Assembly: GCA_016934035.1 (NCBI GenBank)
Contig: JAFGTP010000054.1
Location: 26,948-90,947, forward strand
Source of the DNA: Fidelibacterota bacterium
GTDB lineage: Bacteria > Fidelibacterota > UBA2242 > JAFGTP01
Direction of reading: 5' to 3'
DNA: 64,000 bases
Shown here: positions 56,296 to 64,000 of the stretch, piece after piece
How the letters are laid out: every line of letters starts with the position of its first letter
Position numbering within the stretch: position 1 is the stretch's first letter
The notes under the pieces: generated by a model
What the model saw: the letters and a program-made list of their open reading frames with translations, nothing else
Database searches by the model: none
What the model was told of the DNA's origin: nothing
Program-made: the position numbers and the translations under genes

Positions 56296-58881
56296 ATGAA
56301 AAATTTATTAACATTCTTATTATCAATCCTTTTTCTGACTTCCATATCATCGGGAGAAACCGGGGACAAAGATTCGCTGGCGATAAATAATTGGCTGATT
56401 ACCAATGTAATCAATCTTGAAAAACCGCTCTTTTATTCTGAAAAGGACCTCAATGGCAAGACATGGGAAAAATCAGAATTTCTGAAGCAGGACCAGATCT
56501 GCCTTTGCAAAATTCATCCTGAAACCGGAAAAAAAGTCAAATGGAGTGATGATGAAAGTTTCTTTTGGCAGGAATCGGCTGTAGCAGAATTTACTAATTC
56601 CGATACCGCCAAGGCTGCTTTGGCTTATCTGGGCTTTTACATAGTAGCCGATCAATATATGGAACTGGAGATGGAACTGGAATCTACCCAGATGTTAAAA
56701 ATCTGGCTGGACAATGAAGAACTGGGATGCAAGGAAACCGTGGAAAAAGAAAATCCTGAAAAATTAAAAAAAATGCTCAAACTTGAAACAGGTGTCCATA
56801 AAATTACCATCAAAACCGTCGCCTATTCTTCAGGTCGGTGGCCGGTGACTGGAAAATTGATTGGTGATATCCAAAATATTAAAGTAAAACTGGACCCTGA
56901 AGAAACCATGACCATCGATAAAGTACTCTATACGCCAGCGGTCACGAGTGCAAAGATTTCCTATGATGGAAAATATACTGCCATGGCTTTTCGCAAGACG
57001 GACAAAAAAACCAAAAAAGATGAACGCTGGCTTGAAGTCCGTGATGTTGACAGTGCCGAACCGATTTTTACCTTTAGAGGGGGAATGACAATAACGTCTA
57101 TAACCTGGTCACCCATTGCCAATGAATTTGTCTACCGGACCACGGAAAATGGCACATCCAGTCTATGGCTGACCCATATTGAAACCGGAAAAAACAAGAA
57201 AATCCTGACGAATATCAAGAACCTGGAATCCTTTCAATGGAGCCCTACGGGAGATTTCCTGGTTTATTCAACATCTATCGATGAGGAAGAAGAAAAATCC
57301 GGTGTTCGCAAACTAAAGCATATGCCTGACAGACAATTGGGAAACCGCTCGCTTACTTATCTTTATAAACTCAATATTGCCGAAGGCACCAGGACCCAAC
57401 TGACCTTTGGCCAATTGTCTACCAGCCTCTATGATATCAGTGAAGATGGAAACCGCCTGATAATTTCCCGCTATCATCCCTATGTACAGGAAAGGCCTTT
57501 CAGTGTCAGCGATTTTTATGTACTTGATCTGTCAACCATGAAAACCGATTCACTTTTTTCCTTAAAATGGGCTTCGGATCTCAGATGGTCACCGGACGGT
57601 GAAAAAATACTTGTCACCGGTGGTGTATCCATGTTTGATGGTATTGGCCGGAACCTTCCCAAAGACATCACACCCAATGATTATGACGGGCAAGCTTTCC
57701 TGTACTATGTTGCATCCGGGAAAGTCCTGCCCATCACAAAAAATTTCAATCCGGCTGTAATTAATGTGAAATGGTCCAAGATCAATGATAACATCTACCT
57801 GCTGGCTGAGGACCGCAGCTGGCGAAACCTCTATGAATATGATATTGAAAAAAACCAATTTTTAAAGTTGGAAACCGGTATGGAAGCCGTCAGTAATTTT
57901 GACCTCGCTGATCAGGCAACTAAAATTATCTACACAGGAACCAGCGCAACCCAACCCCAGAAAGTATGTACACTGGCCCTGGAAAAGAAAAGTTTCCTGG
58001 GATTGAAACAGGAGGGATACAAAGTGCTCTATGAACCAGGGCAAAAAACCTTTCAGTATACAAAGTTGAGCACGGTCAAACGCTGGACTTTTTCCAACAA
58101 AGATGGCGTGGAAATCGAAGGGCGCTACTACTTGCCACCAAATTTTGATGCCACAAAAAAATATCCCTGTATTGTTTATTATTATGGCGGAACATCGCCG
58201 GTTTCCCGTGATTTTGACGGCAGATATCCATACAATTACTGGTCAGCCAATGGTTATGTGGTTTATATCCTGCAGCCCAGCGGCTCGACAGGCTTCGGAC
58301 AAGAGTTTGCCGCCAAACATGTCAACGAATGGGGGTCCATCGTACCGGAAGAAATTATTTTGGGTACAGAAAAATTCGTGGCAGCCCACTCCTTTGTGGA
58401 CAAAGACAAATTGGGCTGTATTGGCGCCAGCTACGGCGGGTTTACTACGGAGTCTCTAATCACAAAAACCGATATGTTTGCTGCAGCTGTTTCCCATGCC
58501 GGAATTTCCGCTGTGCCCAGTTACTGGGGCGAGGGATACTGGGGATATTCCTACGGTGCAGTAGCCAATGCCAATACATTTCCGTGGAGCCATCCGGAAG
58601 TTTTTATGAAGAACAGCGCTCTTTACAATGCCGACAAAATCAACACACCACTCTTAATGACTCACGGAACCAGTGACACCAATGTTCCGCCAGGCGAAAG
58701 TATTCAACTTTACACAGCCCTGAAACTCCTGGGCAAACAAGTGGAATTGCTTCAGTGCAAAGACCAGGACCATTTTGTACTGGAGTATGGACAGCGGGAG
58801 AAATGGTCCAAATCCATTGTTGCATGGTTTGATAAATACCTCAAAAATGATTCCGACTGGTGGAAATCGATTTATAAGTAA
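56296..58881 (+). CDS. Exported S9-family prolyl oligopeptidase-like peptidase
   Basis: 861 residues with a signal peptide (LLTFLLSILFLTSISSG). The first 200 residues after it hold a sugar- or PA14-like beta domain (about 90-200, MELEMELESTQMLKIWLDN), then a WD40-type propeller (about 210-590; repeats with SPTGDFLVYS and SPDGEKILVTGG), and the alpha/beta-hydrolase catalytic domain. The triad is Ser712 in GASYGGF, Asp794 in GTSDTNVPPG and His826 in DQDHFVL. It cleaves dipeptides or short peptides in the periplasm, consistent with peptide or amino-acid feeding. A Shine-Dalgarno CAGGGAG precedes the ATG. Confidence 0.92.
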   Translation: MKNLLTFLLSILFLTSISSGETGDKDSLAINNWLITNVINLEKPLFYSEKDLNGKTWEKSEFLKQDQICLCKIHPETGKKVKWSDDESFFWQESAVAEFTNSDTAKAALAYLGFYIVADQYMELEMELESTQMLKIWLDNEELGCKETVEKENPEKLKKMLKLETGVHKITIKTVAYSSGRWPVTGKLIGDIQNIKVKLDPEETMTIDKVLYTPAVTSAKISYDGKYTAMAFRKTDKKTKKDERWLEVRDVDSAEPIFTFRGGMTITSITWSPIANEFVYRTTENGTSSLWLTHIETGKNKKILTNIKNLESFQWSPTGDFLVYSTSIDEEEEKSGVRKLKHMPDRQLGNRSLTYLYKLNIAEGTRTQLTFGQLSTSLYDISEDGNRLIISRYHPYVQERPFSVSDFYVLDLSTMKTDSLFSLKWASDLRWSPDGEKILVTGGVSMFDGIGRNLPKDITPNDYDGQAFLYYVASGKVLPITKNFNPAVINVKWSKINDNIYLLAEDRSWRNLYEYDIEKNQFLKLETGMEAVSNFDLADQATKIIYTGTSATQPQKVCTLALEKKSFLGLKQEGYKVLYEPGQKTFQYTKLSTVKRWTFSNKDGVEIEGRYYLPPNFDATKKYPCIVYYYGGTSPVSRDFDGRYPYNYWSANGYVVYILQPSGSTGFGQEFAAKHVNEWGSIVPEEIILGTEKFVAAHSFVDKDKLGCIGASYGGFTTESLITKTDMFAAAVSHAGISAVPSYWGEGYWGYSYGAVANANTFPWSHPEVFMKNSALYNADKINTPLLMTHGTSDTNVPPGESIQLYTALKLLGKQVELLQCKDQDHFVLEYGQREKWSKSIVAWFDKYLKNDSDWWKSIYK

Positions 58882-58889
58882 TAATTTCC

Positions 58890-58924
58890 AAGACCTCGGA
58901 GGCTTCAATAACCTGCGAGGTCTT
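58890..58924. repeat. Palindromic element (35 bases) after the S9 peptidase
   Basis: AAGACCTCG at 58890-58898 mirrors CGAGGTCTT at 58916-58924; the stem can extend to 13 pairs with one mismatch (AGG against CCT). No T-run follows, so it is a poor terminator. I recall similar AGACCTCGGAGG palindromes scattered through FCB genomes; that is memory, not checked. Confidence 0.6.
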
Positions 58925-58972
58925 AATTTCTTCTTAAGGCACGAAGAACCAATTTATTAATAAGGCAGACAA

Positions 58973-59284
58973 ATGTTTTTACAGGGAAAAATACTATTAC
59001 TTTTATACTTCATCTGGAATACCCATGAACATAATCAGGTGATCAAATCTTCAGTCATTTTTACAATAATTACAGCAATTACCTATTTGTTTGTTTGCTA
59101 TCTTGGGAATATGCAACCGATGCACGTTGCTATTATGGCCGTTTATGATTTTGTAGCAATGTCTATTTTTCTTTGGATAATAGTGCAACATTCGGGAATT
59201 GCCTATTGGGTGCTTGTGGTTCTTGGAAGTATTATTTATTTTCAGGGTTCATTTTACCTGTTGCAAAAATTTTATACCGCATAA
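58973..59284 (+). CDS. Small membrane protein, unknown
   Basis: 103 residues, mostly hydrophobic with about three to four spans (FLQGKILLLLYFIW, SVIFTIITAITYLFVCYLG, VYDFVAMSIFLWIIV, IAYWVLVVLGSIIYFQG). No signal peptide is apparent and no family is recognised. It is preceded by a GGCAG-like site but not a strong Shine-Dalgarno sequence. Neighbours do not suggest a role. Confidence 0.55.
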   Translation: MFLQGKILLLLYFIWNTHEHNQVIKSSVIFTIITAITYLFVCYLGNMQPMHVAIMAVYDFVAMSIFLWIIVQHSGIAYWVLVVLGSIIYFQGSFYLLQKFYTA

Positions 59285-59384
59285 AAACAGCAGCCGATTG
59301 ACTGCTCTTGTCTATTAATCAATCCGTTTTATTTTTTTATTAATAGCAATTAATTATTTTTAGCGATAATAATACTAAGGTTAA

Positions 59385-60386
59385 ATGAGTGAAAATTTAA
59401 TAACATATAATACTTTTAAGGTCAATTCAAAATGCAGCGATTTGGTCAAGTGCTTATCCGTAAATGAATTGATGGCATATCTGAAAAGTCAAGATTTTCA
59501 CAACACACTATATCTGATTTTAGGTGAAGGAAGCAATATCCTGTTTCGTAATGATTTTAATGGAATAGTATTAAAACCGGAACTAAAAGGCATTGAAATA
59601 TTATCAGAATCTTCAGATGAAGTGACTATAAAAGTTTACAATGGCGTAATCTGGGACGATTTTGTTCAATATTGTGTTGATCATCATTATTATGGAACTG
59701 AAAACCTATCATTGATTCCGGGAAATGTCGGTGCAGCAACCTATCAGAATATTGGTGCCTATGGTGTTGAAATCAAAGACGTCATTCATGAAGTTGAAGC
59801 AATCCATATCGAATCCAGAAAAGTTGAACATTTTACAAAAGACCAATGCAACTTTGACTATCGGTCATCTGTCTTCAAACAAAAATATCAAGATAAATAC
59901 ATTATAATCTCGACAACCTTCCGCTTGTCAAAAGTCTTCAAACCCAACCTCGAATATGCCGGATTGCAAGAAAAACTAAAAGACATAAATACTATTACTG
60001 CCCAGAATATCAGAGACGTTGTCATAAATGTCCGAAGAGCAAAACTGCCTGATCCTGATGAAATCGGAAACGCCGGTAGTTTCTTCAAGAATCCTGTTGT
60101 GGATGAACAAAAATTTCAAGAACTAAAATCTAAATTTGATGACTTGAAATATTTTCAATTACCAGATAATCTATATAAAATCCCAGCCGGCTGGATGATC
60201 GAAAAATGCGGCTGGAAAGGTAAACGCATTGGTGACGTCGGCATCTGGTCAAAGCAGGCATTGGTAGTCGTGAATCATGGCAATGCAACAGGAGAAGAGA
60301 TATATCAATTTTGTCAAAATATCAAGCAATCTGTCAAAGATGTTTTTGGTATCTTGCCGGAAGAAGAAGTGAGGATTATTCCATAA
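59385..60386 (+). CDS. murB: UDP-N-acetylenolpyruvoylglucosamine reductase MurB
   Basis: A 333-residue FAD enzyme, of the longer E. coli-like MurB form. FAD-binding LGEGSNILFRNDF, the ENLSLIPGNVGAATYQNIGAYG segment, NAGSFFKNP (catalytic Ser) and the closing EEEVRIIP Glu are all present. It reduces the enolpyruvyl group made by MurA to give UDP-MurNAc. The region is AT-rich. murA follows only after a 581-base gap with a repeat element, so the two are probably not cotranscribed. Confidence 0.95.
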   Translation: MSENLITYNTFKVNSKCSDLVKCLSVNELMAYLKSQDFHNTLYLILGEGSNILFRNDFNGIVLKPELKGIEILSESSDEVTIKVYNGVIWDDFVQYCVDHHYYGTENLSLIPGNVGAATYQNIGAYGVEIKDVIHEVEAIHIESRKVEHFTKDQCNFDYRSSVFKQKYQDKYIIISTTFRLSKVFKPNLEYAGLQEKLKDINTITAQNIRDVVINVRRAKLPDPDEIGNAGSFFKNPVVDEQKFQELKSKFDDLKYFQLPDNLYKIPAGWMIEKCGWKGKRIGDVGIWSKQALVVVNHGNATGEEIYQFCQNIKQSVKDVFGILPEEEVRIIP

Positions 60387-60577
60387 TATCATTGTCATAC
60401 TAAAATACTAGAAAAGAGACTTTAGTTTAATAATCTGTTAGCTTCAATCCCTCATTGCTTTATGAATACGAAATTTCTCTCCTGAATATCAATCATCCAA
60501 AATAGGGCTTTAGCTGTTTACCTAGTTGAAAAACTAGTTTACGATTTAAAAGCCGTGATTGATATTCTATTGATATT

Positions 60578-60775
60578 TATAGTGTTTTGCAAAAGTAATG
60601 TCCAAAGGACTCTGTTGCAAAAGTCAATTCAGAATTCCGAAGTTGTCATGCTGAACGAAGTGAAGTATCTCATTTCCATATTACTGAGATTCTTCACAAG
60701 GTTCAGAATGACAGGTATTTGAAGACTTTTGCAATAGAGTTCAGAGATCAGACATTTATTTTGAAAATCACTATA
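60578..60775. repeat. Nested inverted-repeat element (MITE-like) between murB and murA
   Basis: Three inverted repeats lie inside one another. Outer: TATAGTGTTTT (60578-60588) with AAAATCACTATA (60764-60775). Middle: ACTCTGTTGCAAAAGTC (60609-60625) with GACTTTTGCAATAGAGT (60724-60740), one mismatch. Inner: a 28-base arm (60645-60672, GTCATGCTGAACGAAGTGAA start) with 60685-60712, 23 of 28 paired. TTGCAAAAGT also occurs as a direct copy at 60587-60596. A small non-coding mobile element or REP-like palindrome is the best explanation. The rest of the 60387-60967 gap shows nothing else apart from the murA Shine-Dalgarno (GGAG at 60957-60960). Confidence 0.7.
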
Positions 60776-60967
60776 TTATTTTCAGGACTTTATGATGAAC
60801 AATTTTGTTTTCTATCAATCACAGGAGAAATACATTCAAAATTATTCAATATTAACCATTCCCATTTACAAATCTAATTGTTAAGTTTTTCGGAACCTGC
60901 AATCATTTGATTTGCAGTGTATTACAATTTTTGTTAGTTAACGTAATAAACAAACCGGAGAGAAAAA

Positions 60968-62236
60968 ATGTCTAAACTTTACATAGAAGGCGGTTACCCC
61001 CTGGCAGGAGAAGTATCCGTAGCAGGAAATAAAAATGCAGCACTGCCAATTCTTGCCGCTACATTACTAACTGATGATGAAATTATTTTGAAAAACCTGC
61101 CGGATATACTGGATGTCCGGCGCATGGTCCGTTTACTGGAATGTATCGGAAAAAAGACAGAATACAAGAGCAGAAATATTATTGCGATTTCCGGTGCGGT
61201 CAGCAATAATAAACTGCCTGAAGAACATGCCGGGCAATTGCGGGCGTCGATTTTGTTGCTGGCGGGATTGCTGTTGAAAACGGGCGAAGCTTTCCTTTTT
61301 CCGCCGGGCGGATGTGTGATTGGCCGTCGTAAAGTGGATTCTCACTTTGAAATGGTTGAAGATTTTGGCGGCGAAGTTGTCAGTGACCATTCCGGTTTTC
61401 ATATTACCCTTGGGGAGCAAAAAGCCGCCAGTATTTTTCTTAAGGAGGTGTCCGTTACGGCAACAGAAAATGTCATGATTCTGGCAGCGGGCATCAAAGG
61501 ACGGTCTGTCATTCAGAATGCTGCCTGTGAACCCCATGTGGTGGATCTGGCTGAATTTCTGGTGAAGCTGGGTGCAAAGATAGAAGGGGCCGGAACCAAT
61601 CGCATCATGATTGAAGGCAGTCATTGTCTGACCGGAGCCGAACATTCCATTACGCCGGACCCTATTGAAGCCGGGACTTTTGCCATTGCTGCTGCGGCCA
61701 CCGGGGGTGAAATGGTTATTCATAACGCCATGAAAGAACATTTTTATTCGATGGGAAGAATGCTCAGGTCTATGAATGTAATGTTCAAATTTCAGGATGA
61801 AAAAACATTACATCTTTTTCCTTCAAAACTTGAAATAAAGGAGAAAAAACTCCAGGTTGGGCTTTGGCCCAATTTTCCCACTGATCTGATGAGTCCGGCC
61901 ATTGTCCTGGCTACTCAGGCCAAAGGCTCCATTTTGTGTCACGACTGGATGTTTGAATCAAGGATGTTTTTTGTGGACAAATTGAATATTATGGGCGCAG
62001 ATATTATCCAGGCTGATCCGCATCGTGTGATTGTCAATGGCCCGACAAAATTGTATGGGCAGCACCTCACCAGTCCGGATATCAGGGCCGGAATTGCTTT
62101 GGTAATTGCGGCATTGGCGGCACAGGGAAATTCTGTCATCGACAATATCGAAACCGTTGATCGCGGCTATGAAGAGATTGAAAATCGCCTCAACCATCTG
62201 GGTTCAAAGGTAAGAAGGGAGGAGCACCATCACTGA
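60968..62236 (+). CDS. murA: UDP-N-acetylglucosamine 1-carboxyvinyltransferase MurA
   Basis: A 422-residue enzyme of normal length: VAGNKNAALPILAATLLT at the start, the catalytic loop PGGCVIGRRKVDSHF with Cys116 (the fosfomycin target residue, unmutated), and later TDLMSPAIVLATQAKG and DIRAGIALVIAALAAQG. It makes the first committed step of peptidoglycan precursor synthesis. A GGAG site precedes the ATG. The gene is visibly more GC-rich than the murB region before it. Confidence 0.96.
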   Translation: MSKLYIEGGYPLAGEVSVAGNKNAALPILAATLLTDDEIILKNLPDILDVRRMVRLLECIGKKTEYKSRNIIAISGAVSNNKLPEEHAGQLRASILLLAGLLLKTGEAFLFPPGGCVIGRRKVDSHFEMVEDFGGEVVSDHSGFHITLGEQKAASIFLKEVSVTATENVMILAAGIKGRSVIQNAACEPHVVDLAEFLVKLGAKIEGAGTNRIMIEGSHCLTGAEHSITPDPIEAGTFAIAAAATGGEMVIHNAMKEHFYSMGRMLRSMNVMFKFQDEKTLHLFPSKLEIKEKKLQVGLWPNFPTDLMSPAIVLATQAKGSILCHDWMFESRMFFVDKLNIMGADIIQADPHRVIVNGPTKLYGQHLTSPDIRAGIALVIAALAAQGNSVIDNIETVDRGYEEIENRLNHLGSKVRREEHHH

Positions 62237-62600
62237 TATCCTTTGAGTTGCCAGGGTTTTTTACCGGGAACTATAATTAACCTCACCCCCCTTGGATTTT
62301 TTCTGAATTTCGCAAAGGTTCAAGACCTTTTTAGAGACAGCATTTTTTCCTGCTCGAAGAAAGTGTATGTTTTATGATTTGATATTTATCCGATTTTTTC
62401 GTCTGGAAGCAATTGATATTCTTTTTTTTGAAATTCTACAGTATTGAATTCCCCGGGGAACTCAAACTGAAGGCAAGACCACGTTTTCTAGACGATTTTT
62501 TAAACTATAGTGTACTGTCTTGACAATAGTGAGAGATATTTTTATTTTTCAACTTTCTAACTGTAAATTAGATTATTAATAAAATTTTAAATCCCAGCTA
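62237..62600. other. Gap between murA and the Mut7-C gene
   Basis: 364 bases without a gene. A weak hairpin with AAAGGT (62314-62319) and ACCTTT (62325-62330) followed by TT may end murA. TTCCCCGGGGAA (62449-62460) is a 12-base perfect palindrome of unknown meaning. No tRNA or riboswitch is visible. Confidence 0.45.
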
Positions 62601-63344
62601 ATGGACAACCATTTACCCATAATAAAAACCTGTATTTTCCAATTTTTTGATGAACTCAAGGATTTTTTACCGGCTCAGCACCGAACCCCAAAACTTGAAT
62701 ATTCTTTCACCCAAAAACCTTCCATCAAAGATGCAATTCAGGCAATTGGTGTGCCTCATGTGGACGTTGATGTAATACTGGTCCAGGGAAAATCCGTGGA
62801 TTTCGATTTTCTGTTATCCGGTGGCGAAGATATTGAAGTTTATCCAAAATCCAGTGGAATTTCCGGAAAGCACCTGGGACCCGATTATCCTGAATTTCCA
62901 AAATTTATCGTTGATGTAAACCTGGGAAAGTTAGTGCCAAAACTCAGACTTCTGGGGTTCGATACGCTTTATAAAAATGATTATAATGATCATCAAATAG
63001 TAGAGATTTCAAACCATGAAAATCGCGTCATACTCACCAGAGATATTGGGATTTTGAAATACAATGCAGCTAATTTTGGCTATTGGGTTCGGAATACAAA
63101 ACCCTATTTTCAGGCAGAAGAGGTGATTCGAAAATTTAATCTGAAATCCAAAATCAAGCCTTTCACCCGCTGCTCAGTATGCAATGGAATACTTGTATTG
63201 GTAGAAAAAGAATCCATTGCTCAATCTCTGCCTCAACAAACAAGAGAACAATACAAAGAATTTACCCAATGTGAAAGCTGCAAAAAAATCTATTGGAAAG
63301 GATCGCATGTAAAAAAGATATTATTTTGGATCGAATCCCTCTGA
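62601..63344 (+). CDS. Mut7-C family protein (ubiquitin-like plus PIN-like RNase domain)
   Basis: 247 residues. Residues about 25-90 form a small ubiquitin-like domain (Mut7-C_ub). Residues about 98-245 match the Mut7-C PIN-fold RNase-like domain: LVPKLRLLGFDTLYKND, then RVILTRDIGIL with the acidic residues of the fold, and a zinc ribbon from CSVCNG and CESCKK. The family is related to the exonuclease Mut7 C-terminus and is common in bacteria without a known target. Single gene with no close partner. Confidence 0.85.
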   Translation: MDNHLPIIKTCIFQFFDELKDFLPAQHRTPKLEYSFTQKPSIKDAIQAIGVPHVDVDVILVQGKSVDFDFLLSGGEDIEVYPKSSGISGKHLGPDYPEFPKFIVDVNLGKLVPKLRLLGFDTLYKNDYNDHQIVEISNHENRVILTRDIGILKYNAANFGYWVRNTKPYFQAEEVIRKFNLKSKIKPFTRCSVCNGILVLVEKESIAQSLPQQTREQYKEFTQCESCKKIYWKGSHVKKILFWIESL

Positions 63345-63457
63345 CCAATTCTGAATACAAGCATTAGCCGTCATTTTAGGTAAATACAACCAATTTACTA
63401 GATTATGAGATGTTTGTTTGACCTTTATCCTTGTATTTATAAGCTACTGAAACTCAT

Positions 63458-63880
63458 TTGACAGGACAAAATATAAAACGCCTCCTGATAATCTTTGCCA
63501 TGTTGATGGTAAATGATTTTATTTTTGCTCAATATCAAACTTATAGTGAAAACATTGGCAAAAATATTCATGACAGCTATTGTTTGACAGGTTCTGAAAT
63601 TAAAATTGATACCCGAGGAAATTCTGTTGCCAATCGTTCACCAATGCTTTGTTTCCCATCACACCATTCCTATATCGTGAATATTGAGAGTAATGCGATG
63701 GGTGGTTTAGTTCTGTTTTATCAGGAAAAATTTTATTCAGAAATTATAGCGGATTTTAGGGGCTGGCAATTTCCAGGAGATAGCAATCATACCGTATTTA
63801 TGTACAACAGTTTCGATGGGAAAAAGGGTGTAAAATTGAAAAACTACAGTATGCAGAAGGTCTGCATCATAATGTTTTAA
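63458..63880 (+). CDS. Small secreted protein, unknown
   Basis: 140 residues, probably from a TTG start at 63458, because the basic KR needed for the signal peptide (KRLLIIFAMLMVNDFIFAQ) would be lost with the inner ATG at 63500. The mature part is beta-rich with three cysteines (SYCLTG, MLCFPS, KVCIIMF) and no recognised family. No strong ribosome site is seen, so the start is uncertain. Confidence 0.5.
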   Translation: MTGQNIKRLLIIFAMLMVNDFIFAQYQTYSENIGKNIHDSYCLTGSEIKIDTRGNSVANRSPMLCFPSHHSYIVNIESNAMGGLVLFYQEKFYSEIIADFRGWQFPGDSNHTVFMYNSFDGKKGVKLKNYSMQKVCIIMF

Positions 63881-63985
63881 TGGATTTATGAGTCTGAAAA
63901 TCGGCCTTTGCGCCTGAGGTGACGGTAAAGTAAAATTTGAATATTTTCTTTGCGATCCAATTTAATAAGCAGAAAAGGAAATGAA

Positions 63986-64000
63986 ATGAAAAGGAAACAA
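63986..64000 (+). CDS. Possible start of a further gene, cut by the window edge
   Basis: ATGAAAAGGAAACAA (MKRKQ) begins at 63986 after an AAAAGGAA purine stretch. Only five codons are visible, so nothing can be said about the product. Confidence 0.25.

Noticed and set aside
62311..62335. GGTTCAAGACC resembling a tRNA T-arm
   Set aside because: No acceptor, D or anticodon arms can be found around it; a weak terminator hairpin fits better.

Overview
The window looks like a chromosomal piece of an AT-rich, Gram-negative, probably anaerobic bacterium of the Fibrobacteres-Chlorobi-Bacteroidetes (FCB) superphylum. Three things point there. Two very large secreted proteins end in FCB-type C-terminal sorting/FlgD-like domains (NYPNPFNPTTTI and SSPNPFSPNGDG motifs). 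Many genes encode outer-membrane or periplasmic proteins (SurA-like chaperones, TolC, adaptors, beta-barrels, a LolA-like protein). The fermentation genes buk-ptb and tnaA fit an amino-acid-fermenting anaerobe. A Neomarinimicrobiota- or Calditrichota-like lineage is my best guess, but this is inference only.

Layout. 0-11.3 kb (+): two PpiC/SurA-type proteins, an AT-rich gap with DnaA boxes, then dnaN-recF-DUF721/DciA-gyrB-gyrA-yggT, a small coiled-coil protein, a degenerate purine nucleoside phosphorylase and a Nudix hydrolase. 11.5-18.7 kb: buk-ptb, a lipase/TPR pair, phoH, an Rrf2 regulator with three cysteines, a thioredoxin and an amphi-Trp protein. 18.7-25.9 kb: an ABC-2 exporter/LolA-like/PadR operon, tryptophanase, a SAF-domain dehydrogenase and a DMT transporter. 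26-36.2 kb: large surface proteins (a 1022-aa esterase-like protein, a 1637-aa protein with six lamin-tail repeats, and a 588-aa unknown). 36.2-46 kb: rlmN, two outer-membrane proteins, an N-acetylmuramoyl-alanine amidase, mpl, folC and rho. 46-54.3 kb: a hybrid histidine kinase facing a TolC/MacB-type permease/two-adaptor efflux operon headed by plsX. 54.4-56.3 kb: dnaA and a second gap with DnaA boxes. 56.3-64 kb: an S9 peptidase, murB, a nested palindromic element, murA, a Mut7-C protein and a small secreted protein.

How it fits together. Replication initiation genes lie at both ends of the window: dnaN-recF-gyrBA at the left and dnaA about 50 kb away on the opposite strand. Each is preceded by an AT-rich gap containing a perfect TTATTCACA box followed by TTATCAACA, so the origin region may have been split by rearrangement. 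Envelope building (murA, murB, mpl, amidase, plsX, SurA-like chaperones) and surface export dominate the rest. The least described items are the degenerate PNP/coiled-coil/Nudix cassette, the 1022-aa and 588-aa exported proteins, the 271-residue-period lamin-tail protein and the nested inverted-repeat element between murB and murA.
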